Shown in pieces: positions 40,494-47,371 of a stretch of DNA of 64,000 bases. The position numbers and the translations under genes are program-made. Each line of letters starts with the position of its first letter. The first letter of the stretch is position 1. Under the pieces are notes generated by a model, which was not told the origin of the DNA, did not search any database, and was given only the letters and a program-made list of their open reading frames with translations. The DNA is from Glycomyces artemisiae (lineage in GTDB: Bacteria > Actinomycetota > Actinomycetes > Mycobacteriales > Micromonosporaceae): assembly GCF_003002955.1 (NCBI RefSeq), contig NZ_PVTJ01000004.1:62001-126000 (forward strand). The letters are read 5' to 3'.

Positions 40494-41072
40494 TCAATCC
40501 CTGGAGCGCAGGCCGTCCATCACCACGGTCAGGAGTCGATCCGCCTGCCGCTGCGCGTCGGGCCCGCCTTCGGTGGCGAAGGCGACGGCGTTGACGAGTT
40601 TGAGGACCTGGCCCGCGGTGATGTCGCCGCGGACCGACCCGGCCCGCTGGGCCCGGTCGAGCAGGGCCGCCGCGGCTGCGTGCATCGTCTCGCGGCACCA
40701 GGAGACGTCGGCGCCCTCGTCCTTCAGCGCGTTCATCAGCGCCGTGGCCAGGCTGCGCGACGTGCTCCCCTGCATGGCGAGCTCCCGCAGCCAGGTCGCC
40801 AGCCCCTCGTCCGGGGACGGTGCGGCGAGCAGCTCTTGCGACCGCGCGTGCAGCGCATCGATCTCGTCGCGGTGGACGGCCTGGAGCAGCGCCCGCCGGG
40901 TCGGGAAGCGGCGGTAGAGGGTCGCGTTGCCGACCCCTGCGGCACGGGCGATGTCGTCCATCGGGACGTCGACGCCCCGCTCGGCGAAGACCTCGCGAGC
41001 GGCACTGACCAGTCGTTCGGCGTTGCGGCGTGCGTCGGCCCGGAGCGCGGGCCGCGGCGGCGGTGTGGTCAT
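40494..41072 (-). CDS. TetR family repressor
   Basis: 192 residues. The N-terminal helix-turn-helix is canonical: RLVSAAREVFAERGVDVPMD, then DIARAAGVGNATLYRRFPTR. The ligand-binding half (about 65-190) is typical in size for transcriptional regulators of the SCO-type group with WLRELAMQ and AVAFATEGG. It is divergent from an NmrA-type oxidoreductase, and two GGGGA/TCCCC inverted repeats in the 94-bp spacer are its likely operators, so it probably represses both genes. ATG 41072 has AGAGAGGA about 6 bp upstream. Confidence 0.93.
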   Translation of the reverse strand: MTTPPPRPALRADARRNAERLVSAAREVFAERGVDVPMDDIARAAGVGNATLYRRFPTRRALLQAVHRDEIDALHARSQELLAAPSPDEGLATWLRELAMQGSTSRSLATALMNALKDEGADVSWCRETMHAAAAALLDRAQRAGSVRGDITAGQVLKLVNAVAFATEGGPDAQRQADRLLTVVMDGLRSRD

Positions 41073-41083
41073 GGCGTCCTCTC

Positions 41084-41113
41084 TTGACAAACTGGGGACT
41101 CTCCCCATATATT
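41084..41113 (+). promoter_or_regulatory. Promoter of the NmrA-like gene
   Basis: TTGACA (41084-41089), 18-bp spacer, TATATT (41108-41113): near-consensus housekeeping sigma elements, the best in the window. The spacer contains an inverted repeat (41093-41107). Confidence 0.8.
41093..41107. promoter_or_regulatory. Likely TetR operator 1
   Basis: TGGGGA-CTC-TCCCCA, a perfect 6-bp inverted repeat with 3-bp centre lying between the -35 and -10 elements, where a bound repressor blocks RNA polymerase. Confidence 0.7.
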
Positions 41114-41127
41114 AGCAAGCGGAAACC

Positions 41128-41139
41128 GGGGAAATCCCC
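41128..41139. promoter_or_regulatory. Likely TetR operator 2
   Basis: GGGGA-AA-TCCCC, same half-sites as operator 1 with a 2-bp centre, about 35 bp further downstream in the leader of the NmrA-like gene. Confidence 0.6.
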
Positions 41140-41166
41140 CATTTGATGCGCCCACAGGAGGCCGCC

Positions 41167-42066
41167 ATGACGACAAGGAATCCCACCGTGCTGGTCACCG
41201 GAGCCACCGGCACGCAAGGCAGCGCCGCCGCCCGGCAGCTCCTGGCGGCCGGATGGCGGGTGCGGGCGCTCGTCCGCGACCCGGCCGGCACCGGCGCTCA
41301 GGCGCTGGAAGCAGCAGGCGCCGAGGTCGTCCCGGGCGACATGGACGACCGGGCCTCCCTCGATGCGGCGATCCAAGGCGCGCACGGGGTCTTCAGCGTG
41401 CAGCCCACCATGGGCTACCCCGGCACCCCGCCCGGCTTCACCGTCGAGGACGAGGTCCGGATGGGCCTGAACGTGGTCGAGGCGGCGCACGACGCCGGGG
41501 TCCGCCACCTCGTCTACACCTCGGTCGCCGGAGTCGACCGCTCCCCCGGCATCCGCCGCTGGGAGAGCAAGTGGCAGATCGAGCACCGCATCCGCGCGCT
41601 GGGCCTGCCCCACACGATCCTGCGCCCCGTCCGGTTCATGGAGAACCAGTCCAATGCGGCCATGGGGGTGCGCGACGGCGTCCTGACCGACGTCGTCAAA
41701 CCGGAGGTGCCCGTCCAGCTCATCGCCGCCACCGACATCGGCGCGTTCGCGGCCCTGGCGTTCGCCGACCCGGACCGGTACCTCGGCCAGGCGCTCGAAA
41801 TCGCCGGGGACGAGATGACGCTCCCGCAGGTCGTCGACGCGATCAGCCGCGCCACCGGAGTCGCCGTCGCCTACCGCGCCATCCCGCTGGAGGCCCTCAC
41901 CGGGCCGGACCCGGACGCCCGGGCCGGCTACGAGTTCGCCAACAACCGGGGCGGCTGGCAGGCCGACATCCCCGCACTGCGCGAGCTGCACCCGTCGCTC
42001 ATGGACCTCGACACCTGGCTGCGCGCGGAAGGCAAGCAGCAGTTCGACGCCCTGTTCCACGGCTGA
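41167..42066 (+). CDS. NmrA-like NAD(P)-binding oxidoreductase or sensor
   Basis: 299-residue atypical short-chain dehydrogenase. VLVTGATGTQGSAAARQLLA is the dinucleotide loop, followed by VRALVRDPAG, VVPGDMDDRASLDAA, HLVYTSVAG and ILRPVRFMEN. The Tyr-X3-Lys catalytic pair is not obvious, which is common in NmrA-type sensors and quinone or azo-reductase-like members. GGAGG lies 6 bp before ATG 41167. Expression is likely controlled by the divergent TetR protein in response to a small molecule, possibly its own substrate (inference). Confidence 0.9.
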   Translation: MTTRNPTVLVTGATGTQGSAAARQLLAAGWRVRALVRDPAGTGAQALEAAGAEVVPGDMDDRASLDAAIQGAHGVFSVQPTMGYPGTPPGFTVEDEVRMGLNVVEAAHDAGVRHLVYTSVAGVDRSPGIRRWESKWQIEHRIRALGLPHTILRPVRFMENQSNAAMGVRDGVLTDVVKPEVPVQLIAATDIGAFAALAFADPDRYLGQALEIAGDEMTLPQVVDAISRATGVAVAYRAIPLEALTGPDPDARAGYEFANNRGGWQADIPALRELHPSLMDLDTWLRAEGKQQFDALFHG

Positions 42067-42082
42067 CCCGCCGAACGATAAA

Positions 42083-42116
42083 AAGGAGGCGGGCCCCGCA
42101 CGGGGCCCGCCTCCTT
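42083..42116. terminator. Bidirectional hairpin between convergent genes
   Basis: AAGGAGGCGGGCCCCG (42083-42098) pairs perfectly with 42101-42116; only the innermost pairs must open for the 2-nt centre. It lies between the ends of the NmrA-like and acyl-CoA dehydrogenase genes; AAAA on the left and CTT on the right resemble a two-way terminator. Confidence 0.85.
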
Positions 42117-42128
42117 GCTGTCGTACCG

Positions 42129-43295
42129 CTAGAACGCGTTGCCGCGCTGGAGCTCCCGGGCGATGACGATGCGCTGGACCTGGTTGGTGCCCTCGTAGAT
42201 CTGGGTGATCTTGGCGTCGCGCATCATGCGCTCCAGGGGGAAGTCGCGGGTGTAGCCGTAGCCGCCGAGGACCTGGACCATGTCGGTGGTGATCTGCATG
42301 GCGGCGTCGGAGGCGAAGCACTTGGCGGCGGCGCCGAAGTAGGTGAGGTCGGCGTCGCTGCGCTCGGAGCGGGCGGCGGCGGCGTAGGTGAGCTCCCTTG
42401 CGGCGCTGATCTTCATGGCGGCGTCGGCGAGGAGGAACTGGACGCCCTGGAACGCGGCGATCGGCTTGCCGAACTGCTCGCGCTCGGCGGCGTAGGCGGT
42501 GGCGGCGTCGAGGGCGCCCTGGGCGATGCCGAGGGCCTGCGCGGCGATGGTGACGCGGGTGTGGTCGAGGGTGCGCATGGCGAGCGAGAACCCCTGGCCC
42601 TCTTGGCCGATGAGCCGGTCGGCGGGCAGGCGCACGCCGTCGAAGTAGACCTCCGCGGTCGGGGAGCCCTTGATGCCGAGCTTCTTCTCGGGCTTGCCGA
42701 AGGAGACGCCCGCGTCGTTCTTCTCGACCACGAACGCGGAGATCCCCTTGGGGCCCTTGCCGGGCTCGGTGACGGCGAAGACCGTGTAGTACTCGCTGAC
42801 GCCCGCGTTGGTGATCCAGCGCTTGACGCCGTCGAGGACCCACCCGTCGCCGTCCTTGACGGCCCGGGTCGTCATCGAGGCGGCGTCGGAGCCCGCCTCG
42901 GGCTCGGAGAGGCAGTAGGAGAACATCGCGTCCCCGGCCGCGACGGGCGGCAGGTAGCGGCGCTTGAGGTCTTCGGAGCCGTCGAGGAGGACCGGGAGGG
43001 ACCCGAGCTTGTTGACCGCCGGGATGAGCGAGGAGGACGCGCACGCGCGGGCGACCTCTTCGATGACGATGGCGGTGCCGAGCGCGTCGATGCCCGCGCC
43101 GCCGTACTCGGCGGGGATGTGCGGGGCGTGGAGGTCGGCGGACTTGAGGGCCTCGTAGGACTGCTCGGGGAACGTCGCGGTCTCGTCGGCCTCGGCGGCG
43201 TGCGGGGCGACCCCGGCGTCGCAGACCGAGCGGGTCGCGGCGCGGATGTCGTCGTACTCTTCTGGCAGCTGATAGGGGCTGAACCCGGTGGACAT
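42129..43295 (-). CDS. Acyl-CoA dehydrogenase
   Basis: 388-residue FAD enzyme of the short/medium-chain (butyryl-CoA) branch. FSYCLSEPEAGSDAASM and KRWITNAGVSEYYTVFAVTE bind FAD and substrate; RVTIAAQALGIAQGALD and QFGKPIAAFQGVQF are family blocks; the catalytic Glu lies in ITQIYEGTNQVQRIVIAREL near the C-terminus. ATG 43295 has GGGAG about 6 bp upstream. No beta-oxidation partner lies beside it. Confidence 0.94.
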   Translation of the reverse strand: MSTGFSPYQLPEEYDDIRAATRSVCDAGVAPHAAEADETATFPEQSYEALKSADLHAPHIPAEYGGAGIDALGTAIVIEEVARACASSSLIPAVNKLGSLPVLLDGSEDLKRRYLPPVAAGDAMFSYCLSEPEAGSDAASMTTRAVKDGDGWVLDGVKRWITNAGVSEYYTVFAVTEPGKGPKGISAFVVEKNDAGVSFGKPEKKLGIKGSPTAEVYFDGVRLPADRLIGQEGQGFSLAMRTLDHTRVTIAAQALGIAQGALDAATAYAAEREQFGKPIAAFQGVQFLLADAAMKISAARELTYAAAARSERSDADLTYFGAAAKCFASDAAMQITTDMVQVLGGYGYTRDFPLERMMRDAKITQIYEGTNQVQRIVIARELQRGNAF

Positions 43296-43601
43296 CGATG
43301 GCTCCCGGCAGTGTCTCTGCGCAGTGTCCCTGCGTAATTGTTACTCGTCGGTAATACCCGCCGAGTGTAGCCCATGGACCGTCCGACCGGTGACGGCCGA
43401 CACCGTGAATTATCCGCGGCTTCCCCGCAACGTCATCGGAAGTTCAAGCGTGGAGCTGAATATACGATGGCGCAGGCCATAGGGACGTTCACGTACAATT
43501 CGAGGTCGCCGCGCGATGCGGGATCATGTGTACGGGCGCCGCAGCACCCCGGACCCGCACCGACCAGCACTGCACCGATCTACAGACAGGGCACGCATCT
43601 G
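43296..43601. other. 306-bp intergenic region between divergent acyl-CoA dehydrogenase and UDP-glucose dehydrogenase genes
   Basis: No coding sequence is supported. On the plus strand TACAAT at 43494-43499 is a candidate -10 for the downstream gene, implying a leader of ~95 nt; TACGAT (43463-43468) is a second. On the minus strand TACACT near 43371-43376 could serve the acyl-CoA dehydrogenase. No matching -35 elements or strong hairpin seen. Confidence 0.4.
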
Positions 43602-44996
43602 ATGGCCAACGCGAACCAGACCCCCTCGCAGAACCCGACGACCCGTCCCCGCATCTCCTTCCTGGGCTGCGGCTACCTCGGGGCGACCTACGCGATCTGC
43701 TTCGCGGAACTGGGCTACGAGGTGATCGGGTACGACGTCGACTCCCCGAAGATCGAGGCCCTGGCCTCCGGAGTCCTCCCGATCCACGAGCCGGGCCTGC
43801 CCGAGCTGCTGAAGAAGAACCTCGACACGGGGCGGCTGCGGTTCACCACGGACATCAAGGCCGTCGCCGACTTCGCCGACGTCCACTTCATCTGCGTCGG
43901 CACCCCCCAGCTCAAGGGCGAGCACCGCGCGGACCTGTCCTACATCGAGTCCTCGGTGGTCGACCTCGCGCAGCACCTGACGCGCAAGGTCCTCATCGTC
44001 GGCAAGTCGACCGTGCCCGTGGGCACCGCGCAGTGGGTCCAGGAGCTCGTCGACCGCCACGCCCCCGAGGGCCTGGGCGTCGAGGTCGGGTGGAGCCCGG
44101 AGTTCCTCCAGGAGTCGAACGCGATGCACGACGTGCTGCGCCCCAACCGGATCGTCTACGCCGCCCAGTCCGAGTGGGCCTCCGACCTGCTCAAGGACGT
44201 CCACCGCGGCCTCCTGGAGCTCGCCGCGGTCGAGGACCGCGAAGTGCCGGTCGTCGAGACCGACCTCGCGACCGCGGAGCTGGTGAAGGTCGCGGCGAAC
44301 GCGTTCCTGTCGACCAAGATCTCCTTCATCAACGCGATGGCCGACCTGTGCGAGGTCACCGGCGGCGACGTCGCCGACCTGGCGAAGGCCATCGGCTACG
44401 ACCAGCGCATCGGCAACAAGTTCCTGCGCGCCGGCATCGGCTTCGGCGGCGGCTGCCTGCCGAAGGACATCCGGGCGCTCTCGGCGCGCGCGGGCGAGCT
44501 CGGCGTGGGCGAGTCGTTCCGGTTCCTCGACGAGGTCGACGCCGTGAACACCCGCCGCCGCGCGCACACCGTGCGGTCCGTGGCGAACCTCGTGGGGCGC
44601 ACGCCGGGCCCGAACGGGCCGGACCTGTCGGGCGTGCGCATCGCCTACCTGGGCGCGACGTTCAAGCCCGACACCGACGACATCCGCGACTCCCCCGCCC
44701 TCGATATCGCCCGCCGCCTGCGCGCGGCGCGCGCCGACGTCGTGGTCTACGACCCGGAGGGCCTGGAGAACGCGAAGGCGTTCGCGCCGGAGCTGTCGTT
44801 CGTGAAGACCCTCGCCGAGGCCGTGGCGGGCGCCGACGTGGTGTGCGCGATGGTCCCGTGGGAGGAGTTCCGCACCCTCGACCCCGAGGCCCTGGGCCGC
44901 CAGGTCGCCGAGCGCCGCCTCCTCGACGGCATGAACGCCTACGACCCGGAGCAGTGGCGCAAGCACGGCTGGACATACCAGGGCATCGGCCGCTAG
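43602..44996 (+). CDS. ugd: UDP-glucose 6-dehydrogenase
   Basis: 464-residue NAD-dependent enzyme making UDP-glucuronate. Rossmann loop ISFLGCGYLGATYAICFAEL, GYDVDSPKIEAL, PIHEPGLPELL (UDP-glucose type), STVPVGTA, GWSPEFLQES, AANAFLSTKISFINAM and the catalytic Cys in GIGFGGGCLPKDIRALS. The C-terminal domain has YLGATFKPDTDDIRDSPAL. An unusual N-terminal extension of ~18 polar residues (ANANQTPSQNPTTRP) precedes the fold. ATG 43602 was chosen as homology begins close to it. It may feed glucuronate into the surface polymers. Confidence 0.93.
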   Translation: MANANQTPSQNPTTRPRISFLGCGYLGATYAICFAELGYEVIGYDVDSPKIEALASGVLPIHEPGLPELLKKNLDTGRLRFTTDIKAVADFADVHFICVGTPQLKGEHRADLSYIESSVVDLAQHLTRKVLIVGKSTVPVGTAQWVQELVDRHAPEGLGVEVGWSPEFLQESNAMHDVLRPNRIVYAAQSEWASDLLKDVHRGLLELAAVEDREVPVVETDLATAELVKVAANAFLSTKISFINAMADLCEVTGGDVADLAKAIGYDQRIGNKFLRAGIGFGGGCLPKDIRALSARAGELGVGESFRFLDEVDAVNTRRRAHTVRSVANLVGRTPGPNGPDLSGVRIAYLGATFKPDTDDIRDSPALDIARRLRAARADVVVYDPEGLENAKAFAPELSFVKTLAEAVAGADVVCAMVPWEEFRTLDPEALGRQVAERRLLDGMNAYDPEQWRKHGWTYQGIGR

Positions 44997-45244
44997 GTCG
45001 CGATGTTCACCCGCGTGAACGGCCACGCGTGCGGGGCCCGCGCGATGAGCTCCTCCGGCGGGTCCGGGAGGCGGCGCGGGGGGTCGTCGGCGACCGCGAT
45101 CACGACGACGCGGTCGCCCGCGACGAACACCTCGGTGCGGACCGCGGGGTCGGCGATCGCGCGCACGCCCTCGTCGAGGACCCAGCGCAGCAGTTCCGCG
45201 CCGCGGCCCTCGGCGGCCTTGGCCTCCCACATCAGGGTGTCCAC
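44993..45244 (-). CDS. Small conserved hypothetical protein upstream-coupled to UbiX
   Basis: 83 residues, no membrane segment. It looks like a compact alpha/beta fold of ferredoxin-like or ABM-like type (MWEAKAAEGRGAELLRWV, then VRTEVFVAGDRVVVIAVADD). GTG 45244 stands 3 bp after the ubiX stop with GGAG inside the end of ubiX, so it is co-translated. Its stop overlaps the convergent ugd stop by 4 bp. Role unknown. Confidence 0.7.
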   Translation of the reverse strand: MDTLMWEAKAAEGRGAELLRWVLDEGVRAIADPAVRTEVFVAGDRVVVIAVADDPPRRLPDPPEELIARAPHAWPFTRVNIAT

Positions 45245-45247
45245 CGG

Positions 45248-45865
45248 CTACTCCTCGTCCCCCAAGGGGGCATCGTCGTCCAAGGGTGCATTGGAACCAT
45301 TGTCGCCCAAGCCGTCCCAGCGCCGCGCCTTGGCGTAGTCGAGCCCGAACTGGTCGAGGGTGCGGGCCACCACGTGGTCCACGATGTCGTCGATCGTCTC
45401 GGGCCGGTTGTAGAACGCGGGGACCGGCGGGAGCACGACCGCGCCCATCCGCGAGAGCGCGAGCAGGTTCTCCAGGTGGATCTCCGAGAGCGGCGACTCG
45501 CGCGCGAGGAGCACGAGGCGGCGCCGCTCCTTCAGCGTCACGTCGGCGGCCCGCCCGATGAGCCCCTCCGTGTAGCCGGTGCGCACCGCCGCGACGGTCT
45601 TCATCGAGCACGGCGCGATGACCATGCCGTCGGTGCGGAATGACCCCGAGGAGATCGGCGCGGCCTGCTCCGCGGGGCCCCATGTGAAGTCCGCGAGCGC
45701 CGCGACGTCGGCGGGCTCGTAGCCGGTCTCCAGCCGCAGCGTGGTGCGCGCCCAGCGGCTCATCACCAAGTGCGTCTCGACCGTGCCGGTCGCGCGGAGC
45801 GCTTCGAGCAGGCGCACCCCGAACACCGCGCCCGTCGCGCCCGTCATTCCCACGACCAGTCGCAT
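45248..45865 (-). CDS. ubiX: UbiX-type flavin prenyltransferase
   Basis: 205-residue flavoprotein that joins dimethylallyl phosphate to FMN, making the prenyl-FMN cofactor of UbiD decarboxylases. VVGMTGATGAVFGVRLLEAL is the FMN loop; VIAPCSMKTVAAVRTGYTEG, ADVTLKERRRLVLLARESPL and VVLPPVPAFYNRPETIDDIV are all canonical. The acidic C-terminal tail (DDDAPLGDEE) is unusual. GAGGAG lies 6 bp before ATG 45865. No ubiD lies in this window, so the client enzyme (for example in menaquinone synthesis) is elsewhere. Confidence 0.93.
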   Translation of the reverse strand: MRLVVGMTGATGAVFGVRLLEALRATGTVETHLVMSRWARTTLRLETGYEPADVAALADFTWGPAEQAAPISSGSFRTDGMVIAPCSMKTVAAVRTGYTEGLIGRAADVTLKERRRLVLLARESPLSEIHLENLLALSRMGAVVLPPVPAFYNRPETIDDIVDHVVARTLDQFGLDYAKARRWDGLGDNGSNAPLDDDAPLGDEE

Positions 45866-45905
45866 CGCCACTCCTCGAATCATCGGACAGATGGCCCGGG
45901 ACGCC

Positions 45906-45911
45906 TACAAT
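45906..45911 (+). promoter_or_regulatory. -10 element TACAAT, leaderless start of the deacetylase
   Basis: TACAAT 6 bp before ATG 45918; TCGGAC 17 bp further upstream is a fair -35. No ribosome site. Confidence 0.55.
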
Positions 45912-45917
45912 CTCCGC

Positions 45918-46823
45918 ATGGGACGCCACAAGTTCGGCATCGCGGCAGCGCTGCTCGCGCTGCTCCTGCTCGCCTGGATGTGGCCCGAGGGCGACGCGCC
46001 GCCCGCGGGGACCCTGACCGCGACCGAGCCTACCGGCAGCGAGGCCCCCTCGTCCCCCGCCGAGGACGACGGGGAGTCCCCCGACACCGCGGACGACTCC
46101 GATCCGGCCTCCGAGACGACCGCCGCCGAGGACCCGGCCGAGACGAGCGCCTCGCCGTCGCCGTCCTCCGAGGCCCCCGGCGCGCCCTCCTCGGCTCCGG
46201 CCGCCGAGCCCGCGTCGAACACGTACGACGGGCCCCTGGGGACCCGCAACCACACCGGCGACGACTCGGTCGCCCTCACCTTCGACGACGGGCCGTCCCC
46301 CGAGTGGACGCCGAAGGTCCTCGACATGCTCCGCGAGCGCGGCATCAAGGCCACGTTCTGCCTCATCGGCGCCTACGCGGAGGCCTACCCCGAGCTCGTC
46401 GCCGACATCGTGCGCGAGGGCCACACGCTGTGCAACCACTCCTGGTACCACGAGTTCGACCTCGGCACGTGGAGCGATGAGGAGATCCGCGCGAACCTCC
46501 AGCGCACCAACGACGCCATCACGAAGGCCGCGCCCGGCGCGACCATCGAGTACTTCCGCCACCCGGGCGGCCAGTGGACCGAGCGGGCCATCGGCGTGGC
46601 CGCCGACATGGGCATGGAGTCGCTGCACTGGGCCGTGGACCCCTCGGACTGGGACAACGCGACGACCGAGTCGCAGATCAAGACCCGCGTGCTCGACGCC
46701 TCGAAGCCCGGCGCGATCATCCTGCTGCACGACGGCGCGTCGAACCAGAAGGACATGTGCGGGGCCCTCGAATCGATCCTCGCCGAGTTCGAGCGGCGCG
46801 GCTACACGTACTCGGCGCTGTAG
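45918..46823 (+). CDS. Secreted NodB-type polysaccharide deacetylase
   Basis: 301 residues. An N-terminal signal or anchor segment (FGIAAALLALLLLAWMWP) is followed by ~75 residues of Ser/Pro/Glu/Asp-rich linker. The NodB domain has ALTFDDGPSPEWTPKVLDML (metal and catalytic Asp), CNHSWYHEFDLG (HxxxH metal site), FRHPGGQW and the final IILLHDGASN with catalytic His. Such enzymes remove acetyl groups from peptidoglycan, chitin or exopolysaccharide outside the membrane. It lies divergent from ubiX and close to surface-polymer genes, so a wall or glycopolymer substrate is plausible. Confidence 0.93.
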   Translation: MGRHKFGIAAALLALLLLAWMWPEGDAPPAGTLTATEPTGSEAPSSPAEDDGESPDTADDSDPASETTAAEDPAETSASPSPSSEAPGAPSSAPAAEPASNTYDGPLGTRNHTGDDSVALTFDDGPSPEWTPKVLDMLRERGIKATFCLIGAYAEAYPELVADIVREGHTLCNHSWYHEFDLGTWSDEEIRANLQRTNDAITKAAPGATIEYFRHPGGQWTERAIGVAADMGMESLHWAVDPSDWDNATTESQIKTRVLDASKPGAIILLHDGASNQKDMCGALESILAEFERRGYTYSAL

Positions 46824-46824
46824 C

Positions 46825-47265
46825 TCAGCGGAGGTCCGCGGGCATCCTGCGGCCCGGCAGCAGCGCCAGGAACGCGAGCGCGAGGAGGCCGACGCTCATG
46901 CCGGCCTGCACGGGGAACGAGAGGCCGAGGAGGCCGCCGTCCTTCGCGTCGCCGGAGCCGCCGTCCACGGGGCCCGAGCCGGGCTCGCCCGCCTCGCCTG
47001 TGGGGCCGTCGCCGCCGGGCTCCCCGTCACCGTCGGTGCCGTCGTCATCGCCGTCTGCGGTGCCGTCGCCGTCGTAGCTGGGGCTCTCGGTGAGGTCGGT
47101 GCCGGGCGGCCACGGGTTGGTCTCGTCGGCGTTCACCCAGTCCACATGGGATATGGATTCGCCTTCGGGTCCGGTTCCGGCGCCGTACCAGGGCAGGGAG
47201 AGCACGCCCACCGCCCCGATCACGGACGCGACGAGCACCAGACGCCGGAGCCCACACTTGCGCAC
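46825..47265 (-). CDS. Hypothetical membrane protein with Asp/Gly-rich linker
   Basis: 146 residues. An N-terminal hydrophobic segment (LVLVASVIGAVGVLSLPW) is followed by an exported, very acidic Gly/Asp/Glu/Pro linker (about residues 60-110) and a C-terminal hydrophobic segment (VGLLALAFLALLP) ending in Arg-rich GRRMPADLR, a sorting-signal-like layout but without a clear LPXTG. GTG 47265 lies 6 bp after TAAGGT. It is convergent with the deacetylase. Function unknown. Confidence 0.7.
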   Translation of the reverse strand: MRKCGLRRLVLVASVIGAVGVLSLPWYGAGTGPEGESISHVDWVNADETNPWPPGTDLTESPSYDGDGTADGDDDGTDGDGEPGGDGPTGEAGEPGSGPVDGGSGDAKDGGLLGLSFPVQAGMSVGLLALAFLALLPGRRMPADLR

Positions 47266-47271
47266 ACGTAC

Positions 47272-47277
47272 ACCTTA
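47272..47277 (-). promoter_or_regulatory. -10 element TAAGGT, leaderless start of the gene at 47265
   Basis: TAAGGT followed by 6 bp (GTACGT) and GTG 47265 on the minus strand; no ribosome site. Confidence 0.45.
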
Positions 47278-47371
47278 GTCGCGCAAAGCGAGCGCCGCCC
47301 GCCCGTACGGACATGTACGCCGAACGAGTTCGCTTGGAAGTCAATGAGGTGCGGGCGGAAGCGGGTTCGCC

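Noticed and set aside
43374-43601. N-terminal extension of the UDP-glucose dehydrogenase
   Set aside because: The frame is open upstream, but the residues have no similarity to the family and the ATG at 43602 lies near the Rossmann start.
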